Below are positions 55,461-64,000 of a stretch of 64,000 bases of DNA, piece by piece. Positions within the stretch are counted from its first letter, which is position 1. Every line of letters begins with the position of its first letter. This stretch comes from Neoceratodus forsteri (taxonomy: Eukaryota > Chordata > Ceratodontiformes > Ceratodontidae): the NCBI GenBank assembly GCA_016271365.2, contig JADMNL010000023.1, positions 604,906,501 to 604,970,500 on the forward strand. The letters are read 5' to 3'. The notes beneath the pieces are model-generated. The model was given only the letters and a program-made list of their open reading frames with translations, was not told the DNA's origin and ran no database searches. The translations under genes and the position numbers were made by a program.

Positions 55461-58400
55461 CATAGAAACACAGAAACATAGAATCTGTTGGCAGATAAGG
55501 ACCATACAGCCCACCTAGTCTGCTTATTTCCCTACTTGGTTTGGCAATCCCTACTCTTATCTGGACTGCCTTTCCCCAACTCTGCTGTATGGCAGGGTGC
55601 CTTTATGCTTATCCCATGCACTTTTGAATCCATGTACTGTTTTAGCCTTCACCATCTCCACTGGTAGGCTGTTGCATGGATCCACCACCCTCTCTGTGAA
55701 AACATACTTCCTAGCACTCCCCCTAAGCCTCCCTCTCTCCAGCCTCATGTTATGTCCCCTTGTCCTAGTGCACTTTCTTTTCTGAAATATGCTTCCCTCC
55801 TGTACCCTGTTTATTCCTCTAAAGTATTTGAAAGTCTCTATCATATTCCCTCTCTCCCTTCTCTCTTCCAGTGAATAGATGTTTAGTTCCTTCAGTCTTT
55901 CCTCATAAGGCTTGTGGTGCAGTCCATGTATCATTTCTGTTGCTCTTCTTTGGACTGCTTCCATTCTGTCTATGTCCTTCCTGAGATGCAGTCTCCAGAA
56001 TTGGACACAGTGTTCCAGATGAGGCCTCACCAGTGAGCTATACAGTGGCATCACCACTTCCTCCTCCTACTGGTTATGCCACTTCCTATGCACCCCAGCA
56101 TTCTGTTTGCCTTTCCCACTGCTTTTATGCATTGTTTGGCTGACTTCAGGTCATCGGATATGATAATCCCCAGGTCTCTCTCCTGACTTGTGGTGGCTAG
56201 AACCTGCCTCTATCCAGTATTTCTCTCTTGGTTTTCTGTGCCCCGGGTGCATTATCTTGCACTTCTTAGCGTTGAAACCCAACAGTCAAACCCTTGACTA
56301 TTCCTCAAGTAGTCTTAGGTCATTTCTCATTTTATCTAGCCCATCCTTTGTGTTGACTCTCTTACAGATCTTGGTGTCATCTGCAAACAAGCATACTTTC
56401 CCCTTCAGTCCCTCTGTAATGTTGCTTATGAAGACATTGAATAGAACTGGACCCCTTTGATCCTGTGAACCCCTAGTCACCTCCCTCTTCTGATTTTATG
56501 CCATTTACTACTACCCTCTGGGTCCTGCCTTTTAGCCAGTTTCCAACCCATTCTATCATTTTAGAGCCCACACGCAGATTCCCCAATTTGTTAAGCAACC
56601 TTCTATGAGGAACGGTGTCAAAGACCTTTCTGAAATCCAGGTAGGCCACACCCACTGCCCCTCTCTGATCCACCACCCTGGTCACCCACTCAAAGAAATT
56701 GATAAGATTAGTCTGACAGGATCTACCCTCAGTGAATCCATGCTACCTTGGGTCTTTTGTACCATTTGACTCCAGGAACTTCACTACCCTCTCCTTAAGC
56801 AGGGACTCTATCAGCGTCCCCACCACTGAAGTCAAGCTTACAGGTTTGTAGTTGCCTGCCTCCTCCCTACTTCCAGTCTTGTGCAGGGGGATCATCTCTG
56901 CCCTCCTCTCATCCCCAGATACCTCCCCATCTCTAGTAATTGGTTGAAGAGGATTGTCAGCAGACCTTCTAGGACTTCCCTGAGTTCCTTCAACATTCTA
57001 GGGTGAATCCTATCTGGCCCCATTGCCTTGTCTGTCTTTACATTTCCTAGTTCCTCCAAGACTCTATCCACCATAAATGCACTGGTGTCCACCTCTCCCC
57101 CCCGTGCATCTTTCCTCATGAGTTTTGGCCCCTCCCCTGCCTCTTCCTTGGTAAATACTGAGCAAAAATATTTGTCCAGTATCTCAGCTTTTTCAAGGTC
57201 ATCCTCCACCCACCAACCTCTCCCTTCTTTAGCCTAACAATGCCATTTCTGGTCTTCTTCCTTTCACTAATATAATGGAAGAAGGTCTTGTCTCCTTCCT
57301 AATAGCCTGTGCTATTCCTTCCTCCGTTCTTGTCTTAGCCCTCTGACAGCTTTCCCAACTTCTCTCCACTTCTCCAAGTATTTCAGTCTGTCTTCTTCTT
57401 TCTGTGTCTCTTTGCATTCCCTGAATGCCTTGCTTTCTTGCACTTTCTTGGCTACTGACTTAGAAACACAGTGGCGCTTCTTTCTTTGCTTTTGCTAAGC
57501 AGTCTGACACATTGAATTGTCACTCCTGCTATGGATCTCTTGAGCCAAAGCCACTGTTCTTCTACCCTCTCCCCATATCTTCTGCTGCCAGGGCAATTTT
57601 GAGCTGTTCCCCATCTCCATGAAGTTGGCCTTCCAGAAATCTAGGATCGTAATCTTTGAATGGCTTTCTTCTGCCAACATGTTGGCTCTAACTCAACAGT
57701 TTTGTGGTCACTGGTACCAAAGAGATGCCCGCCTCAACATCCATGATTATGTCCCTGTTTGTCAGCAGTAAGCTCAGTACAACCCCCTCACTGGTGGCCT
57801 CAACCACCAGCTGCCTTAGGTTTGCTCTATACATGGCAGACGGGGTCCCTGCTCCTTAATGTACTTGCAGGCTGGGTATTCCAATCTACATCTGGCATGT
57901 TGAAGTCAGTCATTAGTAATACTTCCCCATTGGCTCCCATATTTAGATGGCTTCCACTATTACTAGATCTGTCCTTCCCCTGCATGGGAGGCCTGTAAAT
58001 TATTCTAGCATGGATGGTTGTTTTGTTCTGACTCCAAGTGACCCACAATGCCTTTGCTTTCCCTTGATCCCTGAGCCTCTGTAGCTTTAATCCCTTCCAT
58101 TACATACATAGCAACCCCTCCTCCCCTCTTCCCCTTCCTATACTTTCTAAAAAGTGTATACTCTGGTATGACTGCATCCCAGTCATGGTTCCCTGAGTAC
58201 CATGTTTCTGTAATAGCCACGATGTCCGGGTTTGTGTCTGCCATCAGTGCCGTTAGGTCCAGGATTTTGTTTCCCAGACAGTGGGCATTTGTGCACATGA
58301 CTTTACACTATGGGTACCTCCTTAATGTTCCCTTTTTATTGGTCTTTGCCCTACGCCGCATTAGTGATGTACCTTCTGTTCTCTCCCCACTGTAACCATG

Positions 58401-59262
58401 GTAGTTGTATGGTTAGATATTATGCTAGTTATTAGGTCCTCACTGCTTTCAGTTATGTCCTGTGGGGGGGCTAACTATAGAGGATACCTTTGCCTCCCTG
58501 GATAGATGGAGGCCATCTGGGAATATAGTCCTTCATCCCTCAGGTGAGGTTCCAGTCCCTAGTGAAGCCATACCCATCTCTCCGCACCATTTCTTCAGTC
58601 ATTTGTTGAATTCAGTGTTGTGGATGTCCCTCCCTTCCACCTTGCCATAGACAGGTAGCACCTCCACGAAGATGGCAAGTGTGCTACTTGCCCAAGACTC
58701 TTCCCAGCTCCCGAACTCTTCCTAGTACATTTACCCCCTCTCTAGCCAGGTCATTATTCCCCAGGTGAATAATGATGTCCTGCTCCCCTCCTTGCTACCG
58801 CCCTTGCAATCCTAAGGATTTACTTGCCTTCTTCTGAACTGTGCCTCCAGGTAGGCACATTACCTCCCCTCCTCTCACAATTGCTGCCTGACCCAGCTCA
58901 ATCCCTCAGACAATGAAGTCCCCAACCAGTTTGCTTCCTCCTCCTGTGTGTTCTCCTTGCATCTGCCCTTGGGGTTCCATCCTGGATTACCCCCCCTCAA
59001 CCCCCATGCTGTTCCCTTCTGGAGATGCTGTACAATGTCTATGCTCTGCCAGGATGGCATACGAGTTGTGAAGTGCCACTGGATGTGCCTCCATGCTGCC
59101 TCATGCACCCTCCCCAAGTCCACCATAGTCTATCCTTCCCTCCTTCTTGGCAACCTCTGAGGGAGCTGTGGTGGACATGGTGATCACTGTTTGGGAGGAA
59201 AGGTCACCTGTTTCCTCGCCAACTCTGCGTGAGTTCAGCTACCTCCTCCCTCAAGCACAGGC
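55461..59262 (-). mobile_element. CR1 LINE, nearly complete, nested in the L2-like LINE
   Basis: The minus-strand 3' tail is at 55461-55530 ('catagaaacacagaaacata' on the plus strand). Going upstream: C-terminal ORF2 55557-56057, RT 56298-57209, spacer, endonuclease 57827-58300, then an ORF1-like part to about 59262 (the 59126-58875 and 59416-59204 frames, charged and with EEVAELTQSWR). The right boundary is inferred from where the host LINE resumes. At about 3.8 kb this is the longest CR1 in the window and probably near full length. GGGCCC-like text occurs at both boundaries but is too short to call a target duplication. Confidence 0.85.
55557..58300 (-). pseudogene. CR1 ORF2 (endonuclease and RT), broken
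   Basis: Minus strand, N to C: NAHCLGNKILDLTALM and DIVAITETWYSGNHDWDAVI (58298-58190), RKGKRGGGVAMYV; then IIYRPPMQGKDRS and LLMTDFNMPDVDW (57990-57870; GDFN changed to TDFN); a linker with ILDKYFCSVFTKEE and KAMGPDRIHPRML (57180-57010); RT with VAYLDFRKVFDTVPHRRLLN (56630-56590), NVFISNITEGLKGKVCLFAD followed by DTKICK (56440-56350), and HLEHCVQFWRLHLRKDIDRM (56025-55960); and VFTERVVDPCNSLPVEMV near 55690. Motif C (FADD) is intact, motif A carries DFRKVF for DFSKAF. Frameshifts divide it into six or more frames. It is a dead copy. Confidence 0.85.
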
Positions 59263-60305
59263 CCCCTGCTCTCTTACAATATTTGTCAACACCCTCTCCT
59301 CCGATTGCCTCTCTTGTGAATCCCTCCTCTACGTGGATGACCTTGTTATCTTCCACAGTGGCAAATCCATTTCCCATTTGTTCTGCATCCTTTCCATGAA
59401 CTACTACGCTGCTCACAAATGGTTCACTGATAACCTGATGATGGTTAACACCAAAAAAAAAAAAAAAACATGGCTATGCTATTTAGGTCTTAACCATTCC
59501 TTGCAAGAACCCTAAAAGATAATTATTCCCTCCTAATCCACCCTCCCACTGGACCTGCTCTTGAAATCATCCCCTTCTTTAAATACTTTGGGGTCACACT
59601 AGACCCCACCCTCTCCTTTACCAACCATACTAACTCAGGAGTCTGTAGGGTCAACCAGAAACTCAGTGCTGCCTACTGCATCACATCCTACTTGTCTGCT
59701 GAGACTTACCTGGCTATCGTCAGAGGAAACCCTCTCTCCATCTTGGATTACTGTTCCCCAATTTATACTCGTGTCTCAACCACCCTCCTGGCCAGACTCT
59801 CATCTGTATACAGCAGCGTTTGCCATTTTGCCCGGTCCGCCCCCTACTCCACTCATCACTGTGACCTTTACCACTCTCTAGGCTGGCTCTCCTTGCAAGG
59901 TCATTTTGAATATACCCTTGGTTGCCTCATAGACTCCATCATTAGAAGTTGCCCTGCTTCCCCAACGTCTACCCTCTGCAAGCCCCGCACCTCACTGAGG
60001 TGTCTTAGATCCTCTGTTGTCCCTCCCTGGTGACTCAGAGATCTCCACAAATATGGGCAGTAATGCATTATCAGTAGAGGCCCCACACTTTGTAATGGCC
60101 TCCCACCCTACTCAGATCCTCTAAGCGCCTTCGCCTTTAAACATAACCTTCAATCATGGCTCCTCCCCAGAGAGAGTTGCAATTTTCTGCCTAGGTTGCA
60201 CGCCCCCAAGCTTTGCTCCCCACCTGCTAATGCCTGACATTTCACCTTCCTGTTTCTGGTGAGTTACTAGCCTGGGAGGGTATATTGTATTAGAAAATGG
60301 GATCA

Positions 60306-60360
60306 GAAAATAAATGAATCTCATTGATTGAAATGTCTGATAAGAGATTCATTTATTTTC
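60306..60360. repeat. 17-bp perfect inverted repeat at the LINE 3' end
   Basis: 'gaaaataaatgaatctc' at 60306-60322 is exactly complementary to 'gagattcatttattttc' at 60344-60360, separated by 21 bp. It straddles the end of the L2-like LINE, so it may be a LINE tail joined to a reversed copy. Confidence 0.85.
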
Positions 60361-60620
60361 CGATAGAGCCATCATCAAAACAAGAGCCTACTCGAGGCGC
60401 CCCATTTCTGAGTAAATCCTTGGCCACCCTGAACGTTAGGAAAACTCACCCACCATTCCCTCCTGCTTGCATAGCTAGCCCAAAAAGTAGCGGCCATGCC
60501 GTCCTGCTCTCCCGTCCCAAAATGAAATAATACAGCCTATACTTGGGGAGATAAAATCATTTTCCAACGTAGCAAACTTTCCGATGGCAAAACTGGAGAC
60601 AGTGAGAGCTGTGCCAGCAC
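60361..60620. other. Unassigned spacer between hairpins
   Basis: Mixed composition with a few CpGs and no frame or repeat that I can assign. Confidence 0.4.
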
Positions 60621-60760
60621 GTTATCTGTGGCACCGTGATCGAGCATGAGAGCAGCGGTATTTTCTTGATTTTCCATACTGCAGATGGACTTCCATCTGC
60701 GGTATGGAAACTCAAGAAAATACCGGTCCTCTCTATGCACAATAGCAGTGTCAGGATAAC
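60621..60760. repeat. 140-bp palindrome with a 34-bp hairpin core
   Basis: Centred at 60690.5. The core arms 60656-60689 and 60692-60725 pair over 34 positions with one T-C mismatch (60670/60711) and one G-T wobble (60680/60701). Outer arms (GTTATC 60621-60626 and GATAAC 60755-60760) pair with gaps. Possible readings are a MITE, a microRNA-precursor-like hairpin or a recent inverted duplication. Confidence 0.8.
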
Positions 60761-61049
60761 ACACAGTCTGACTAAAGCCACACCCATTGCAGTCTTTAAA
60801 ACGGAAAGCATGGATAACATAAATCAAGTGCTAAGCCAAAGCAAAAATAAAGTGCTTTAAAGCAAGTAAAGTGTAATTTAAGTAAAACTGGGTAAAATCT
60901 GACCTGGCAGTGCTGAGCTCAGGACTGTTTCATCTCAAAACTCAAGAAATATGTTATAAAATTAAATACATTATTGTAACTTTGTAAAACCTTAAAAGCG
61001 GTGTCTGAGGTTTCTTTCCATTTTCTAAGTGCAATAATACCCTCCAGGA

Positions 61050-61160
61050 GTGGGCGGTATGGGCCATACTGGACCTTCCAGGAGCTGGAAGCCCTCAGCC
61101 TGCAGCATTGGGCCTCATTACGCCCCTGGGTGGTCCAGTATAGCCCAATAGCACCCACCC
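61050..61160. repeat. Inverted repeat, ~32-bp arms
   Basis: Left, 61053-61084: 'tgggcggtatgggccatact', 'ggaccttccagg'. Right, 61125-61160: 'cctgggtggtccagtatagc', 'ccaatagcaccc'. They are complementary with a few mismatches and enclose about 40 bp. There is no coding content. Confidence 0.65.
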
Positions 61161-61199
61161 TGTCAGGTATTGCTTACTGTATTGGGGGTTGGGCATAAT

Positions 61200-61510
61200 G
61201 TAATTTGTACTTGATTGCTATGTACCACTGTTTTGCTTTGTTGTAGATGTAATCAGCATTTTTACCACTGCTTGATGTCTATGCTTTGTAACATTAATCT
61301 ACACCTGCTAATGTTTTTTTTCTGTCATTATTTCCTCTGTGATTTCCCATGCACTGTACTTTTGTAGCTCTATGTTACTGTAATTGCACCTTTTGTTTAC
61401 TCTGTATTTAGTTCTATAGCTTGCGCCTTTTGGCCCAGGTCATGCCTGTAAATGGTCCCTTGGATCAGTGCACTTACCCGGTTATCAAAGTTATAAATAA
61501 AAAATAAATA
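61200..61510 (+). repeat. LINE 3' UTR and tail (fourth copy of the tail family)
   Basis: T-rich sequence ending 'cccaggtcatgcctgtaaat', 'gatcagtgcacttacccggt', then (AAATA)n at 61488-61510. Upstream RT coding is not recognised, so it is a short 5'-truncated copy. Confidence 0.65.
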
Positions 61511-62439
61511 AGTGAAATCCAGACCCTGCACAACAATTCATCCAAGGTTGTGGCCACCTACAGGGGAAAGGCCATGAAGTGGAGGTGAGTCGTGGCAGTG
61601 CAGTTTCCCCATGCATAGCAGCGTCCAGCATCAGGTCTTCATTTTGCCAGGTTGTCTTCAATGTTCTGGTACAGTGAGTAAATTCAGGGTAGTTCCCTGC
61701 AACAAGCATCTTGATTATCTTTTGGTGCCATCTAACTGTTTTCAGCTTAATTTGAGGGTTTCAATAGACAAGGCCAGCAGGCCACGGATGCAAATAATTT
61801 AATTTGCTTTGCACTGTTAATGTTCATTAATTCCTTCCATGAAGGGCCCCAACAACAGCTGCAACCCCGGGCACTGATTCTGGCCAGCTAGCATTAACTT
61901 CTGGGTACCCAGTCGATGCAGGCCCATTTAGAAATGGAACAGTAATCATTTGCCTAGATCTGCTTCCCCCTTCTTTTTCATGCCCCCCTTAATAAACCTG
62001 ATTTACTGTGCTACTATGAACCAAGCTTGTGAACATAATATTACCTGGCTTGGAGTGATAGGCTCTTTACTGAATGTGTTGAAACTGCATGCTGTATTGC
62101 AAACTCTGTCTTTACAGGGGGTTGCAGGACATATACCAGGAACAGAGACCCTGTTGATAAGTGGGACAACTGTGAGCATATTATTAATGTTTATTGCAAC
62201 TTGCCCATTGAATACTGCTAATGGTCATTGTCATTCCCTAGGTAATTGGTCACTAGGTACTGGGACTGTGAGTGTTAATATTCCCAGACGACTGTACCAG
62301 TATAGAGAGATACCCACGTAAACTGTACTCTGGGTGGAGGCACCAAACTATTGTGTTTACTGAGGTAGGGACACCCTGGTACGTGGTAATTTGGAACCCA
62401 GGCCCCTCAACCTGTCATCAGGAAGATAGGCAGGGGTAG
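61511..62439. other. Non-coding stretch, nothing recognised
   Basis: Mixed composition. The plus-strand 123-aa frame at 61950-62321 has no recognisable domain and no support from context. No LINE motif is seen. Confidence 0.45.
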
Positions 62440-63095
62440 TAGACCTAGGAGCAGCACTGCCTAGGGGTTGCATTGGTTTGTCTGGAACCAGTGCAGTACA
62501 TTTAGGATGTCACGCTGGAGTGGAGTTTTGACTGCAATGGTTGTGGGACCGGAGGCATAAATCACAGTGTCATCAGCATACATGTTTAAGCGTAAAGAGA
62601 CATAGGCTGAGCAACTAGAGTCTGTGGTAATGCATTAGGTAGGGAAAAGGGACAGACTAGGTAGGCCACACAGTCCTTATCTGCCATCACCTTCTGTGTA
62701 TCTGTGTGTATCTGTGGAAGGTCACTGATAAAATGGAAAATAGTATTGGGACCAGGATGGAACCTTGGGAAGACTGGCCTGGATGGGGGCGGGGACAATA
62801 TGCTGTCTACCTGTTCTGATTGCTGTTTGTCCATTAAGTAGGAATAGGACCAATATACGGTTGGGGTGGCGAGATCAACTGCTGTCAGTTGGTTTAACAC
62901 GAGGGGTGGGATACTGAATTGAACACTTTGGCCATATCAATGAAAATGGCTGCTGTGATGTGTGCTTTGTCCATTTCTGTAAGGATGAAGTCTGTCACTC
63001 AGAGGAGAGAGGAGACGGTGGACTGGTTCTTTCTAAAACCAGAATGAAAAGGAGAGAGGAAGGATGTGGAGTCAAGAAAGGTAAGCCTGGAGAGT
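62440..63095 (-). mobile_element. LINE RT fragment (LINE-Y-like)
   Basis: On the minus strand: HSGFRKNQSTVSSLL (about 63060), FILTEMDKAHITAAIFIDMA and KVFNSVSH (62990-62910; motif A with Asp), LATPTVYWSYSYLMDKQQSE (62880-62820), HPGPNTIFHFISDLPQ (about 62760-62715; usually GSILGPILF). After an inserted ~80-bp block come YADDTVIYASGPTTIAVK and LQRDILNVLHWF (62580-62470; motif C intact). The order is that of a CR1-superfamily RT. It may be the same family as the C-terminal fragment at 31.97-33.15 kb, but the two do not overlap. Frameshifts and stops are present. Confidence 0.7.
62636..62717 (+). repeat. Short CR1-type 3' tail nested in the RT fragment
   Basis: 'cacagtccttatctgccatc' followed by 'ttctgtgtatctgtgtgtat' resembles the CR1 tail at 46270-46310. 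It separates RT motifs B and C of the surrounding LINE, so it looks like a very short CR1 insertion of about 80 bp. Confidence 0.6.
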
Positions 63096-64000
63096 ACAAG
63101 GAATTCCTGGAGTTTAGCTACTTTCAATTTCCACCGATAAGTAACAGAAAGGAATGCATTTTATTCCATTTGATCCTTGCAGTATTAGTGCAAGGGATAT
63201 TCAATTATAGTACATTAGTAATATACAAAAAAAAAAAACATGCCATGATATACTTTCAGAGAAAAATGAATGGTGTTTTACAATCATGAAACAGCATGGA
63301 AAGTGACTACTAAGAGAAGGGCTAGTTCCAACTGAACATATACTACAGCAAGCTTCTTCATAGGCAGGAGACAAAGATGTCTGCTACATAGGGAGATCTG
63401 TGGCAACTTGCAGCCTATGCATCTTGCTCAACAACTGATGCAGAAAGAAGATAGGCATAGTCTGTAAACGGTTGCTAAATATACTGTAGCACTGCGCTGT
63501 GAACAATTTAACCAATATCGCTGAACAAATATGGTTGATATGAAAACAGTCGTCAGCCTGTGAATAGTCCCCTGAAAACATAATTGCTAGCTGTGTAAAG
63601 CTCTTCTTTACAAATCATTCATGAGCTCCATGAATGGGAATACATTTGTGTTTCTTTCAACAGATGCATGAAGCACGTATAGAACTATAAAAGCATACTT
63701 CCTTTAAGGAAGTAGTTTGAGTTCATATGTTCACAGTAAATATTCAAACCAGTTGCTAGACTGAAAGAACACAGTGTTCTATTTCTGACACTGCCAGACA
63801 TAAACAAAAATCCTGTGAAAATAGCCAGACAAAAGAAACAGCTGCATCAGGGTATAGCAAGATGACAACCAACACAAACTGTGGTGATAAAAAAGTAGCC
63901 CTCACTGAGTCACCATTCCTTTTGCTGTAGAGATACTTGCTACGAGCTTTAGAGGTAGACAAAGATCAGAGGAAGTGCCTGGTCTAATGGTGTGACGCAT
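63096..64000. other. Non-coding right edge
   Basis: A-run at 63228-63238; otherwise mixed AT-rich sequence. Frames at 63384-63581 and 63756-63962 (minus) have no recognisable features. No gene. Confidence 0.5.

Larger units (their letters stand above)
53930..60330 (+). mobile_element. Second L2-like LINE, 5'-truncated, interrupted by CR1
   Basis: The end of the endonuclease (SDSLTDHSLSYAIW near 54040-54080) leads to a linker and then the RT: HLSKLLERIVHHQQSEYL (55075-55130), QQHGFCRHHRTTTALALFTD (about 55160-55215), FVDLSKAFHLANHTLL (55260-55305), and STGVRQGSILGP ending at 55460. The next RT residues, LL then TIFVNTLSSDC, lie at about 59263-59310, after 3.8 kb of CR1. LYVDDLVIFHS follows at 59325-59360 (motif C as YVDD), and the C-terminal part is at 59692-60150 (LDYCSPIY, LGWLSLQGHFEYTLG, LCNGLPP). 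The tail ends 'aaaataaatgaatctcattg' near 60310-60325. Frameshifts are frequent. It differs in sequence from the L2-like element at 4.2 kb. Confidence 0.75.

Noticed and set aside
60656..60725. Annotated microRNA
   Set aside because: Stem quality is suggestive, but the loop is only about two unpaired bases and there is no expression or conservation evidence, so it is reported only as a palindrome.
61950..62321. 123-aa plus-strand frame
   Set aside because: No recognisable domain, no conserved context, and length within chance expectation for this window.

Overview
The window reads as vertebrate nuclear DNA that is almost entirely transposable-element sediment. I find no host protein-coding gene, rRNA, functional tRNA or CRISPR array. 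The mix of CR1, L2-like, L1-type and other LINEs, a DIRS tyrosine-recombinase retrotransposon, MIR-like tRNA-SINEs, an epsilon/gamma-like endogenous retrovirus scrap and many satellite-like arrays suggests a large-genomed tetrapod. An amphibian, perhaps a caecilian, fits best; that placement is inference from the TE spectrum only. Nearly every recognisable protein is a dead retroelement piece with stops and frameshifts.

Layout. 1-2070: tRNA-derived SINE amplified as a ~305-bp tandem array. 2.1-4.2 kb: unassigned, partly GC-rich. 4.2-6.6 kb: L2-like LINE (+). 6.6-9.5 kb: A-rich tandem repeats, an imperfect palindrome and unassigned sequence. 9.5-13.6 kb: L1-type LINE (+). 13.6-17.9 kb: mostly plain non-coding DNA with a ~100-bp tandem repeat and a CR1 tail. 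17.9-19.1 kb: DIRS recombinase (-). 19.5-21.1 kb: CR1 (-). 21.85-28.7 kb: L1-type LINE with ORF1 and ORF2 remnants (-). 29.3-33.5 kb: an unassigned LINE family, here 'LINE-X' (-), split by a second LINE fragment, 'LINE-Y', that itself carries a SINE. 34.4-36.4 kb: ~295-bp tandem units with internal stem-loops and inverted ends. 36.4-40.4 kb: GC-rich cassette repeats and an LTR-like repeat pair. 40.5-41.1 kb: retroviral pol scrap (+). 41.1-43.05 kb: candidate inverted-terminal-repeat element holding a ~60-bp minisatellite. 44.8-46.3 kb: CR1 (+), inserted in a LINE gag-like ORF1 (-, 46.3-47.8 kb). 48.5-53.7 kb: LINE-X (+), split by a 1.41-kb LTR-like insert. 53.9-60.3 kb: a second L2-like LINE (+), split by a 3.8-kb CR1 (-). 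60.3-61.2 kb: three inverted repeats. 62.4-63.1 kb: reverse-transcriptase piece of a LINE-Y-like element (-).

The pieces do not form a pathway. They record a nesting history: LINE-X, the L2-like LINE and a gag-like ORF1 were each broken by later insertions, and the broken frames rejoin on either side. The most unusual observations are structural: paired, apparently covarying stem-loops at LINE 3' ends, a tandem array whose unit contains a hairpin, a SINE turned satellite, and a 34-bp-stem hairpin at 60.66 kb.
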